The translations under genes and the position numbers were made by a program. Shown here in pieces: positions 45,721-57,389 of a DNA stretch of 64,000 nucleotides (position 1 is its first letter; every line of letters starts with the position of its first letter). The stretch is from Panorpa germanica (lineage: Eukaryota; Arthropoda; Insecta; Mecoptera; Panorpidae). A model generated the notes under the pieces. It did not search any database, was not told where the DNA came from, and saw only the letters and a list, made by a program, of their open reading frames with translations. The DNA lies in the NCBI GenBank assembly GCA_963678705.1, contig OY783208.1, positions 10,704,282 through 10,768,281 on the forward strand, written 5' to 3'.

Positions 45721-46929
45721 CTAAAATAACAAGATATGGGTTTAAGTACGATTATGAAAGTGCTTCAAAAATATTTAAAACAATATTCAGTAATGGTAGA
45801 TACACTTATAAGGATCACAAGGAACATTATTCTTAAATAACAAATTACATATCATAGTTATTTATTTGTTAATAGTTACGTTGCTGTAATCTCAGATAGT
45901 TTACGTATTATAGTTTTTTTAATATAACAGCTGTACTTAACATTCTTAGAAAATTGTCTAACTGTCAAATTGATGTGGTAATGAACACTGGAAAAGATAA
46001 AGTAATGTAAATAACAGACCTAAAACTAAATAATTTGCTGTTAAAACACCTGTAATAACCATTAAATATAAGATACCAGCATCTATTTGAATTGAATTGT
46101 ACTTTTGAACGCTGTATACTTTTTGTAGCTTTTTTAATAAAACCTCTACATAGTTTAGTTTGGGACTATATAAATAAGCAAATACATATTATTATTGTCC
46201 CGTTATTTTTTAAATTAGATGACTAACAACATTTAATATGTAACATAATATTCCTAGTGAATAATTTGGTGAGATGTCATGCTAGGTGAAGTTTACGTCA
46301 GTTTTTGTTTTAATTATGGGGCATGTTTTTTAAAAGGTTTGAACAAACGAGCCTATTTTATTTATTTTTTACTAATAAACAAAGCAGTTTTATTTAAATT
46401 TTAAAAGTTTTTACGACTTTAAAAGCGTCTAGCATTTTTTTTTCAATAACACAGATACTTGGAACTTGGTTTATTAGGTTAGGTACATATCTGGCTAATC
46501 CCAAAGAAGAAAACAATTTACATACCTATTTAAATTGGGGCACTGTCGGCATTCGGCAAAAATTGTGTTTTTATAAAAATGACATAAAAATAGTAGTTAC
46601 AAATGATAAATTTGAATCTTGCTATCAAACACCCTGTATATTTATGGGGAGTGGATCAACTTTTGATAGTTATTAGCACTTAAATACAACATTTCATAAT
46701 ACTTTTTTTTACAATTCATAATTTTTCTATTTCTCAACTTTTTTCTCATTCTATTCCAACTCTTCCTTCGTTGCTTTCTTATCAACATCTCTTTTTTTGT
46801 ATCTTTATGTGTTCACTTGTTTTCACTTTAACAACAACCGCATTACGATCTGATACAGAAATCTTCTCCTCTGCGATGTCTCCCATTAAATTTCTTGCGT
46901 CGATTGAAATGTATCTTCCGTCCATCAGC
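45721..46929. other. Unassigned sequence
   Basis: No clear gene. A short minus-strand frame at about 46780-46920 (MDGRYISIDARNLMGD) is unrecognised and ends in two stops. Confidence 0.4.
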
Positions 46930-46931
46930 TA

Positions 46932-47569
46932 ATGGGCTTATGTCCTCATTTTTTAGTGGTCGATTTTTCAGTTGTTGATTGAAATTGATGTTAATAAATG
47001 TGTATTGGCGTGTCTATTTTATTAAATATCTAAATATTGACGGAGATATAGCAATTAAAAATTTGAATTGTAATTTTAGCGCTAGAAATGGTCGGCCATA
47101 TTTGTATGACGTGAAATGCATTTTAACGTCAGTTATTTGTTGAGTAGGTCGGTGTTGTGCTAATGTTTTGTAGCTGTTGGTAGTCGAAATAATCAAGTCA
47201 AGTCAAAGAATAATAAGTTTTTATTTTATTTAACCCTGCTAAGGCAGACATAATATTGAAATTTTATTGTTCCTTGAAATAGCTGTAAATAATATTTGAT
47301 ATTTTGATATATAAATACATATAGCAGAGATTTATGAGCTGTAAGGTTGGTAACCTTACACAAGGATTGTGATGTCACATGCACTTGGAATGTGTACATC
47401 GTTGAATCCCTTTAATAATTAAAGAGACAAAATGACTTTTTTAATTGTTAATATCTTCTAACATATAAGGAGTTATTAAAAAATAATTGAACATTTGAGG
47501 TTCTAGTAACCCACTTTATCAATATATAGTACACTTTTATAGAAATTAAGACATAGGACACAAGCCCAT
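46932..47569. mobile_element. 638-bp MITE, complete (ATGGGCTTGTG family)
   Basis: The ends ATGGGCTTATGTCC and, reversed, ATGGGCTTGTGTCC are flanked by TA on both sides. It matches the copy at 14262-14790/18277-18320 and supplies the empty-site control for the 3.5-kb transposon. No coding content. Confidence 0.8.
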
Positions 47570-47571
47570 TA

Positions 47572-47999
47572 AGCCTCTCTGTTTTATAAAGCTGTTTTTA
47601 TTTTTCTTTTCCGTTGCTCTTGTAATTCTTTTCGTTTTCTTGTATTTCTTTTTTTCGTATTTTTTCTTTGTGATCATATTTTCATATTTATGAATATATT
47701 AGCACATAACCAAATAAATTTGATTGCAACCAAACTAAGAAAATATTAACTCTGGCCCGAGAATCGATTCCAAAGACACAAGCTTCAATGCTCTCGCCCG
47801 CTGTATCCTCTTTTATAATTTTTGTTTCTTTATTAACCTAAATATATGGTAAAAAACCCATTTCTATACATTAGCAAGTAACTATTCTATAATGTTTTGT
47901 TACGAATTTGCGAGCATCTAAGCTTACAAAAATTACAGTTGTGAAATATTATTCGGAATCAGCAGAAAAGGTTGCACATACACCCTGTACAAATGTCTC
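47572..47999. other. Spacer
   Basis: A pyrimidine-rich run at 47590-47680 and nothing else recognisable. Confidence 0.4.
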
Positions 48000-48289
48000 A
48001 GCAATTGCGGCAACAAGGTTGTTTACTTGTCGCGTCATAACTTAATACGCACAGTTCTTGAATATAACACAATAGCCCTTGTAATAGTTGAAAATTTTTT
48101 GTGCGCATGCCCCAACTTCCGCCATGTTTTTCGGGCACTTTATTTACAAATGTATGAGCAGTGCATATATTTATAAAGAAATTAGTAATAAAACAAGTAA
48201 TAATTAACAATTTTTTATAAACAGTTCAATTCAAATTATTGTGCATACATGATAAAATAATATTACAAGTATTGTAGTTAAAATATATA

Positions 48290-50231
48290 ATGTTATCTAT
48301 AAGGAAAGGGGCAAAAAAACGTTGTTGTTATGGAGTATGCCGCAGTGATACGCGTAGTAAATCCTTTCAGGAGAATTTATATTATTTTATTAGTTTTCCA
48401 AAACCTTGTTTACAATATCGACGGAAACTCATTAAAATAAGTAAGCAAAAGCACTTAAAAATTTGTCACAAATGTGCTAAATGTGATTTGTGGGTAAAGC
48501 GGTGTGGACGAGGTGATGGTAGATTCAAAGGAATTGATAATGTAAATAAAGACACATATATTTGTTCACTTCATTTTGAAGGAGAATCTGGTCCAACAAC
48601 CGAATATCCAGACCCCATCAGTTGTGTAAAAAAAAGGAATAGTTATAAGGTAAATATATTTAATTAAATATGAATATATATAACTAAATTAAATATGAAT
48701 AAATATGAATATATATATATATATAACCTCAAATAATAAAATTTGTCCTAGGTAAAAGTCACAAGAACCTCGCTGGCTGAAAAATATAAGGAATCAAAAG
48801 ATGTAAGTTCATATAAAAAAAAAAAATTATATCTTACATGACAGAATATTGTAGTGTTGAGAAACAAATTCTTCAATGTTTCAAATTTAATTAAAAAATT
48901 GTATGTTATAGAGTATGAATCAAGTTGTAGATGTTTCAAACCGGTCTGCAGAAAAAATGGTGTGTGAAGATAGACATATCCGTAATGTGGGTATTGATGA
49001 AGGAAAAAACGATGAAACAACCACAGTTTTATTAAATCCAAGTATAACTTCAATATTGAATCCAAACTCAGGTAACGGAGACAGTGACATACTCAGGTCA
49101 AGTGTCACCAACCAAAATGTTGAGATTTCAACCGCAGAGACTTGTGTACAAGATGAAATTACTCCATCCACTACATGCAGTCAAGGTGTTCAAACTGATA
49201 TTAAAGTTCACTAGTAAAAGGATTCAAGTTAGTTTACGTCAAGTTTCAGTGATAGATAATTTCGAAGAATCTTTAAAAAAGAACAGTAAAAAATGTAAAT
49301 TTTACACAAGCTTGGAGTATGATGAAGTAGTTATTTTACATAATTTTGTAAATCCGGGTTGTAAAAGTGTAACAGATAAAATAGGTCAAGAAAAGAAGAG
49401 CAATAATTGTATTAAAAAATTAACATCAATACAGGAATTAATTTTAGTGCTTATCCGATTACGTATGGGCACACTAGTTGAAGATTTAGCTTTCAGATTT
49501 GAAATTTCAACAACTTTAGTTTCTAAAACCATAAAGTCTTGGATACAACATTTATATGATGAATTTACATCCAATTTGAAGCCATTCATGTTCCCTTCAA
49601 AGAAAAAGCTTGCAGAGACTTTACCAAAAACTTTTAAATTCTTAAAAAATATACGAGTTATTGTTGATTGTACAGAATTCCAATGTCAGTCACCGTCAAA
49701 CTTCGAACATCAAGGAAATTTATACTCTTCTTACAAAGCTCGAACTACTTATAAAGCTCTAATTGGATGTACTCCAAATGGAGGTGTATGTTTTGTATCC
49801 GATGTATACGAAGGTATATTTCAGACCGTGAAATTTTTATAAAATCAAATATTTCTGACTTTTTGGAGCCGGATGATTTAGTTTTGGCTGATAGAGGATT
49901 TACCGTTCATGACATTGTTGAATCGAAGCAAGCGCATTTAAATATACCACCATTTTTAAATGGAAGAAAATGTTTATCTCCTCAAGAGGAAATACAGACA
50001 AAGCGGATTGCCAAACAACGTATATACATAGAACATGTTATTGGAAGAATTAAGTCCGTGAAGTTTACGTCCATACATGTCCCAAATTCTTTTTGTGTGT
50101 GCATGCTTAGTAAATTTCCAACCGCCGATTATTATAGATTAAATAATTGGCCTGGAAAATTGCAGTTAACGTCGAAAAAGAGGTTTTTTAGAATAAATAA
50201 GTTTGGTTTATTAAAAATTGTTGCCCGATAA
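48290..50231 (+). pseudogene. THAP-domain PIF/Harbinger (DDE_4-type) transposase, three exons, two frameshifts
   Basis: Exons 48290-48649, 48752-48802 and 48912-50231, all phase 0 with GT/AG sites. Exon 1 is a THAP zinc finger (CCYGVC ... W ... CSLHF, ending PTTEYPDP). Exon 3 has a polar linker, a helix-turn-helix (ELILVLIRLRMGTLVEDLAF, then STTLVSKTI) and a DDE core: VIVDCTEF (D1), LVLADRGF (D2), QRIYIEHVIGRIK (E). Frame changes occur near 49200 (just after GVQTD) and near 49815 (after VYEG); they offset each other, so the outer parts share a frame. All catalytic residues survive, so inactivation is recent or reflects assembly errors. Confidence 0.85.
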
Positions 50232-50353
50232 GTCGCGAAAATACAGTTTTTGAATTGTAATTTACTATAAAATTACAACTGTAACTCTTATACCAATTGA
50301 AATTGTAAATAATATACTTATATAAATAATATATATTTTTTATTTCTTTTGTT

Positions 50354-52235
50354 TTAATTTTTAGATAGATCAAATGGCGCTAAATCACGAGGAATACGCA
50401 TTTCAAAATACTCAGGTGCCAAAACGTTTTGATGAAAAATACTTGTACGATTTAATACTGGTTCAATGAAATTTGCATCGTATTTAATTCTTTCGATGTG
50501 ATAACCTTTCGCTGTCCACACAACAAAGTCACACCACTGTCTTTCAGTCATTGGCATTTGCGTCTGAATTTGATAGTAATATTGATGATTACGTTTTAAT
50601 TTTATACATCTAGGTTTAAGCAAGATACAACAAAATGCATTTCTTTGCTGAGGTGTTAATACATGTAAATCAGTTGCTCCAACGTGTTCTAAAATTTTTG
50701 GACATTTGATTTCAAGCAATCCATATGTTTTATTTCGTACATCTTCAACAAGTCCATCAGGAGAAGCTCCTATCCCTGGAAATTTTGGATTAATCCACAA
50801 TCCACAATTTGATATTTCAAATCCAAACTTTCGAGATGTAAAATCTATATACTTTCTTCTTGCTACTTCTTCATTTTCACGACCATATTTTAACGCTGCA
50901 TTGTCAAAATTTTTATCAATCCACAGGGTATATTTAATCCAATTAAAAATTTGCTCCTTGCTTTTTTCCGAGCTCAGATATTTTATTTTAGAAGCCGTAA
51001 TTAATATTTTTCTATATTTCCACCAATTATCACAATCTGATTGAATTCCAGCAGTTATATCTACTGGTACTTTTTGATCTTTGTGCAGGGAAGCAGTTAA
51101 TTTATACACCAGACTACGTAAAATACCTTTCCTAGGCAAGCTCAGCTCGTAATCATCATAACTTGGAGTAATGACAAGTTCCCATACACTTGGGCGTTTT
51201 TTGGACCCGTGTAAAATTTGTAAGTCACGTGCGAAATTTAATGTTTTCTGTACGTCTGGTTTTACACATTTGATGTTACTACTTTGATAATTATTGGATT
51301 GCTTATTATTTTTTTTGTTATTATCATTTTTATCGATGTTATATAGATAATTAACTTTATGAGCTTTTTTCTTCTTAGACCCTTGATTCCAAACACAAAG
51401 CTAACTTGTACAAGCAACGTTTTCTTAGGCAGCATCTTTACATTGCATCAACAAAACATGCAGGAGAGCAGCAACGTGTGCACAACGTCCTAAACTCGAT
51501 GCTTTACATTCACAGGTCCCTCGCAAAATCTTTCCACTTTCAGCATTTATCATTGCACGAACAGCGTAGCTTGTTTTTACTTTATAGGAAGCTTTGATTT
51601 TACTTTTCAGACAATAAATATCTTGTGATATCTTCGAATCAAAAATATCTGTAACATGGTTACTGTCGACATAAAGCTTTCCTCTTTTCAAAGGCTTAGC
51701 TGTACTATAATCTAATATATTTGGTTCATTTTCCTCATCACTAGAATTATAATTTTCTTTTTCCACTATGCAAGATGAAATTAAATAATCATAAATAGAG
51801 GCTTCATTAAATGATTTTGGTAAATCATTAGATGGAAATTTTTGCCACACATCTGGAAAAGTCAAATTGGTGCTAGTTGCTTGATGATTTTGGTTTTTTT
51901 GAACTTCCTGCTTCAACCATTTTCCTTTATCTAAACCTGGATCTACTGGCACACAATTACGCAGAGCGTTTTTGACACTAAAAGAAATAGAAATAAGAAT
52001 TATTCTTTTTTGTAATTACTTTTACTTATTACTATTAAATTATTATTATATATCCTAACCTCTCAACTAGTTCGGCTTTATTTCCTCCTTGAGGACGACC
52101 ATGGCACTTCAACCATCGTCGTAACTGAACACAGTTGTGGGCTTCTACGGTAGGATGCACTAATGAAGCACCGTCAATTAATTTTTTATTTAATTGCACT
52201 GATATTAGAGGTGATAATACTTGTTGCCCAGCCAT
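50354..52235 (-). pseudogene. SAP-SWIM-YqaJ nuclease gene of the transposon, two stop codons
   Basis: Exon 1 (52235-52060) encodes a SAP motif (LRRWLKCHGRPQGGNKAELV). A 82-bp GT/AG intron follows, and the second exon starts at 51977 (AG+T). It has a SWIM zinc motif (GTCECKASSLGRCAHVAALL) and a YqaJ-type PD-(D/E)XK nuclease with GIGASPDGLVE, GLLEIKCP and YYYQIQTQM. Two stops, TAA at 51427 and TAG at 51403, sit in CKDAA/ENVACTS/LCVWN between SWIM and nuclease. Otherwise one frame runs to 50354, giving about 600 residues. It may process DNA ends during transposition; that is inference. Confidence 0.85.
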
Positions 52236-52359
52236 ATTTATAAAAAGTGCCCGAAACTTTCATATTGCCGCGTTTTTAACATGGCGGACGCGCTTGCGCT
52301 AAGCATACTCTTAAAAGGCCTATAAACAATACGTAAACAAAGGCATATCGCGCATATCT

Positions 52360-53393
52360 GGGCTCTATTCCTGAATTTTGCGAGCAATGTTCGCAATCGA
52401 ACAGATTCGATCGAAACGAATGAAGTAAGATTCGATCACAATTGTAAACACTATTCCTGAATACGATCGAAACTAACATTCTCCATTCGATTGAATATAT
52501 TGTGTAGAACGGTGTGAAGGCCAGCAAAATGTGGGAAATTTAAATTATTTAAATATTTTTTGTAAGTTGGATATGATTATCTGGTTAAACTATTATTTCT
52601 ACCGTTTTTCTGGATTTTAAAAGAAGCATTTATCTTAGTATAGTACAAATTTAATATTGAATACAAAGTTTGCATAATAATTTATACATTCTTCTATTTA
52701 TTAATTTTATAGAACTTTTAATCATTTAAGAATTGCATTTTAAAAATTATATGCTATTATATAATAGAATATTAGAATACATTATTTTTGTTAAATTACA
52801 ATAGATTAAAAGCACTTATTTTAATAAGTATATTTAACAATAAACACAATATATTATTTCTAATTTTAATAATATATAAACAGTATATTCTATTATAAAT
52901 AAGATCTAATAATTAAGTGTTTTGGCTACGTCTAGTTTCTGATTCTAATGGTTGTATTTTCTTAACTGTATGTCATTTTCCATATAATTTAACTCCGTTT
53001 CTTCAAGCATAGGTAAATTATTTAAAGCCATACTTCTTAGAGATGTCATTTTTATTAAATTAATATAAAGCGCAATAAAAAGTAATAGAAAAATTTTAGG
53101 TTAACTTCAACAAATATTTATTTTTTGACATTACTAAAAAAATAAAACAAACACAAATATTATTAAATACTCTTGCCTGAAACAGTGATAACTAATAAAA
53201 ATCACTAAAATTTACTGTTCGATCGTAAATTCGCAAGCTAAATAGTCGACGTGCAAATGCTCACTTTTTTGCTCGATTTCTTTACTCGTAAATTTTCGCA
53301 AAATTTTCAGGAATAGCACTTTTGATTAAATCGAGTGATTTTTACGGAAAGAAGAAGAGTTTACGATTCGATTGAACTCAGGAGTAGCGCCCC
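52360..53393. mobile_element. ~1.03-kb non-autonomous DNA element with GGGCTC/GCGCCC ends
   Basis: The left end GGGCTCTATTCCTGAATTTT and right end ...CAGGAGTAGCGCCCC are imperfect inverted repeats. CTATTCCTGAA recurs inside at 52451 and, inverted, near 53306-53318. The outer 150 bp on both sides are crowded with ATTCGAT/ATCGAA words. No frame of note inside. The target duplication is unclear. It abuts the outer edge of the two-gene element. Confidence 0.6.
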
Positions 53394-53585
53394 AGGTTAT
53401 TTACGTATTCGCGCGATCTTTCTAGAAATAATTAATAATTTATCGCCGGGTTTGCTAGTTTTATGTAAAATTAATATAGGACGAATTTATTTATTATTTC
53501 AGTTTAAAAATGGAATTAAATTTTGACATGAAATTCTAGCCACACACAAAAAACAGACGTCGCTTGCGACGGGGGTAAAAGCTAG
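53394..53585 (+). mobile_element. Helitron 3' end
   Basis: About 190 bp resembling the other short copies (ATGGAATTAAATTTTGACATG), then hairpin CGTCGCTTGCGACG at 53558-53571 and CTAG (53582-53585) before T. The upstream part is replaced by the 1-kb element. Confidence 0.7.
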
Positions 53586-54137
53586 TAAGTTATACGCACA
53601 TATTTATGAATTTTTATTGCATATTAATCCGGGCTCTACTAATAATTATTCTTCTACCAATCTTTAACAAATCAATTTATTAAAAAAAAATTGATCCAAA
53701 TTGAAATTGATATATGCGCTAATACCTAAAAGAAAGTTTAAAATATAAAAAAATAAACATCCCCTAAGACGGGGTTGATATCAATGACTATAAACGTCAG
53801 CTTAAATGCAACTGAATAGAAACTAGTTACATATCTTCAAAACAATCAACAAAATTAAAAGGTTTTTTCTCCGTAGTACTTTTTTAAAATATTTTATATT
53901 TATAATCTCAAAGAGAAAATTGAGAGATTAAAAAATTAATATCATAAAATGTCGGATTATTAAATATATATTTTCCACCTATTATAAAAAAAATTACTTA
54001 CTTACTAAAAAGGTTTACAAAATATTAAAAAAAACGAAATATGAAATGGCGGTTGTTTTCACAATCAATATGATCAAAATTGGTTTTGACGTTTTCGTAC
54101 CAAACCTATTAACCAGCATATATTAAAATATAATTAA
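53586..54137. other. Spacer between two Helitron 3' ends
   Basis: AT-rich; nothing recognised. Confidence 0.4.
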
Positions 54138-54165
54138 CTAGCTTTTACCCCGTCGCAAAGCGACG
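54138..54165 (-). other. Helitron 3' terminus: hairpin and CTAG
   Basis: The hairpin occupies 54151-54165 (6-bp stem, 3-nt loop) and CTAG lies at 54141-54138 on the minus strand, spaced 9 bases. The host base after it is T. Confidence 0.85.
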
Positions 54166-55860
54166 TTTGTTTAATATATATTATTTGAATTTCATAAAGT
54201 AATACGTAATTTCATTTCAAATTTTTCATATTAAAATTAGAAAAGCACTGTCGCTATTTCTTAGATATCATACTCGTACATGAAATAAATAAATATTTTA
54301 AAATAAAAATGTTGTATTTCATCTTATAATATGATTTACTACTTTAAAATTTCTTATTGGAACAAATATTCTACAGGATTTACTTATTATATCATATCAA
54401 AAAAAATTAAAATTCTAGTTTTATAATAATTTTTAAATGTTTCATAATTAAATTTAAATATTTCTGTTAAATATATTAAATATAGATTTATATACATCGT
54501 CTTCATTTTTCGTACACTTTAATATACATAATTAAAATTATTTCTTCATTAACCAGTAAACAGTATTCTTTGTATTTTTCATGTTGTTATCATTCTTGTT
54601 GTTTCTTCATAAACGTATAGCTATTAACGCACTGTCGTTTCAGATTGTCATGCCTTAATCGGTGTGGATATAACATCTTCTGTGATAGTAGGACAGTAGT
54701 CTTCTGTGATGTTGGCGGTTATTATCTCATTACTATTCCAGGTTTAGCATTTAAATAGTAGCACTTTATTATTCTCCTCCTAAAAGAAGCATTCTTAATA
54801 AATAAATAAAGAAAATATACTGAATGCAAAACAAATAAATTATGCACTTACAGTTTGTACATGTGATGAACAGCACTAATATCTGCTTCATTGAATTGTT
54901 TATCAGAATAATAGACAATGAATTTCCCGTAAGCCGGGTCTTTGTTGTATTTTATAAATATACACGATCAACTAAAATCTTCTTATTGCCACGGCCCTTT
55001 TTTCGCTCTGTAAATTACAATAACATTAATTTACATCGTACTTGCATGATCGTCTTAAACAACATGAAGAATATATTGTATTTATTTTTAATAAAAGGAT
55101 AATATAGAATAGTAATAATATTTGTAGTAGTTATTTCACAAAAATTAAACACAAAAATAATGTTTTGCAACATCAAAAGCATTAATTCATTTGTTTAAAA
55201 ATCTATTTAAAAAGCATAATACCTGAGAATGTTATGTTATTTTAAAGAATCTCAGCATAATGATATGATTGTATCATCATGCTGATATATATAATTGTGT
55301 CGTAAAGGTATTTTAGGTTACTTTTTAACGTATTTCAGACAAATGATTCTTTATACACTTCTTAGTTGCAAAGACCTAAAACTTAATATGAACTATATTA
55401 ATATTAATATTTAATTAATTTAGTTAATTATTTGTAATAGCAATATTCGTATTAATAATTAATAATATGAAAGCATATATTATAATTTAAAAAGGAAATA
55501 TTCTTTTTAGTTAATTTATCTGCAAACGTTGTAATAAAAATACTGATCTGGTAACAGTTATTACACATTAGACTACACTTAAAAATGTATTACGATTATT
55601 GATTTGTAAATAAGAGTATTTTTCTAAACGTTATCAAATAAATCATGCGACAACACCAGCGAGCAGGTAAAGAATATGAAACAAATTTTTAAAATATATT
55701 ATTCATATGATAATGTAGCATGCATGTAGTTATGTAGAAGTTATTTCAATATGAATATGACTGAATTTTATAAATTTGAAACTTCGTTGTCGGGAGAGGA
55801 GAGGACCAACACAGGATTATAAAAAGGAAAGAATTCATAAAAAGATATGTGGTAATCTGA
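54166..55860. other. Non-coding 3' region of the autonomous Helitron
   Basis: AT-rich with no credible frame. The first ~130 bp resemble the 3' ends of the short Helitrons (TACGTAATTTCATTTCAAAT). Confidence 0.5.
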
Positions 55861-55879
55861 AAACAAATAAAATGCCAAT

Positions 55880-57290
55880 AACATACAATATAATATATAT
55901 AACACTTACATCTAAAAGTAAATAATAAAGTAATAATAAGTACTTAAATAATAAATCTCAATTATACCTATCTAAAAGCAATTAAATGATAATCTCACTC
56001 TCCCGATCAGAGTGTTTGTTTAACAAATGACTGCTAAAAGAAAAATACGGAAAGAGAATTTAAAATTTAAAAACACTACTATTTGGCTTGAAAACAATGA
56101 AATATAAAACTATTACTTTTAAAACACGAAAAGCAGGTAAAATGGCAAAGAGTACATCACTTCGTACACACAATATAATATATAACACTTTCATCTAAGG
56201 GTAAATAATAAAATAAAAATGAGAACTCAAATAATAAATCTCAATTATACCTATCTAAAAGCAATCAAATGATAATCTCACTCTCCCGACCAGAGTATTT
56301 GTTTAACAAATGAAAGCCAATAGAAAAATACGTAAAGAGAATCTAAAATTTAAGAGTAAATAATAAAATAATAATAAGAACTTAAATAATAAATCTCAAT
56401 TATACCTATCTAAAAGCAATCAAATGATAATCTCACTCTCCCGACCAGAGTATTTGTTTAACAAATGAAAGCCAATAGAAAAATACGTAAAGAGAATCTA
56501 AAATTTAAGAGTAAATAATAAAATAATAATAAGAACTTAAATAATAAATCTCAATAATACCTATCTAAAAGCAATCAAATGATAATCTCACTCTCCCGAC
56601 CAGAGTATTTGTTTAACAAATGAAAGCCAATAGAAAAATACGTACAGAGAATCTCAAATTTAAGAGTAAATAATAATATAATAATAAGAACTTAAATAAT
56701 AAACCTCAATTATACCTATCTAAAAGCAATCAAATGATAATCTCACTCTCCCGACCAGAGTATTTGTTTAACAAATGAAAGCCAATAGAAAAATACGTAA
56801 AGAGAATCTAAAATTTAAGAGTAAATAATAAAATAATAATAAGAACTTAAATAATAAATCTCAATTATACCTATCTAAAAGCAATCAAATGATAATCTCA
56901 CTCTCCCGACCAGAGTATTTGTTTAACAAATGAAAGCCAATAGAAAAATACGTAAAGAGAATCTAAAATTTAAAGCACTATTTGGGTTAAAACTGATAAA
57001 ATAAAACATCATTACTTATAAAACACGGAAAACAGGTGAAATCGCAAAGATTAAATAATTTCGAACCGTAAAAACGATGAAAGGTTTTTAAGGTTAATAG
57101 TTTAATTAAGTAAAAATTATTGTGAACTATATAATAAAAAAAAAATGAGAACTTAAAAAATAAATCTCAATTATATCTATCTAGAAGCAATTAAATGATA
57201 ATCTCACTCTCCCGATTAGAGTATTTGTTTAACAAATGACTGCTAAAAGAAAAATACGTAAAGAGAATCTAAAATTTAAGGACACTATTA
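55880..57290. repeat. 155-bp minisatellite in the Helitron 3' region
   Basis: The word GATAATCTCACTCTCCCGA recurs at 55988, 56271, 56426, 56581, 56736, 56891 and 57197. The five central units are exactly 155 bp apart and nearly identical; the outer units are diverged and spaced 283 and 306 bp. Confidence 0.9.
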
Positions 57291-57389
57291 CTTGACTTGA
57301 ACAAGATGAAAGATTATATTATTACTTATAAAACACGAATAGCAGATGAAATAGCAAAAAGTAAATAGTTTCGAATAATTTGGAGGTAT

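Larger units (their letters stand above)
48000..52345. mobile_element. Two-gene PIF/Harbinger-related transposon (probably ISL2EU-type); ends approximate
   Basis: It holds two convergent genes, a THAP-DDE transposase (plus) and a SAP-SWIM-YqaJ nuclease (minus). The outer regions share inverted blocks: CCGCCATG and TCGGGCACTTT near 48120 and, reversed, near 52245-52285. Further out the match is weak (TTGTTTAC near 48018 and 52335). This pairing is what I recall of ISL2EU elements. Terminal repeats and TSD were not resolved. Confidence 0.65.

Noticed and set aside
47755..47815. Possible tRNA-like or tRNA-derived SINE sequence (GAATCGATTCCAAAG)
   Set aside because: Only a B-box-like word is present; no A box at proper spacing and no cloverleaf could be drawn.
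54842..55102. 86-codon plus-strand frame
   Set aside because: It lies in the AT-rich non-coding 3' region of the Helitron, without homology-like motifs.
55988..57210. Regular repeats considered as a CRISPR array
   Set aside because: Units are contiguous 155-bp tandem repeats without unique spacers, inside a eukaryotic Helitron.
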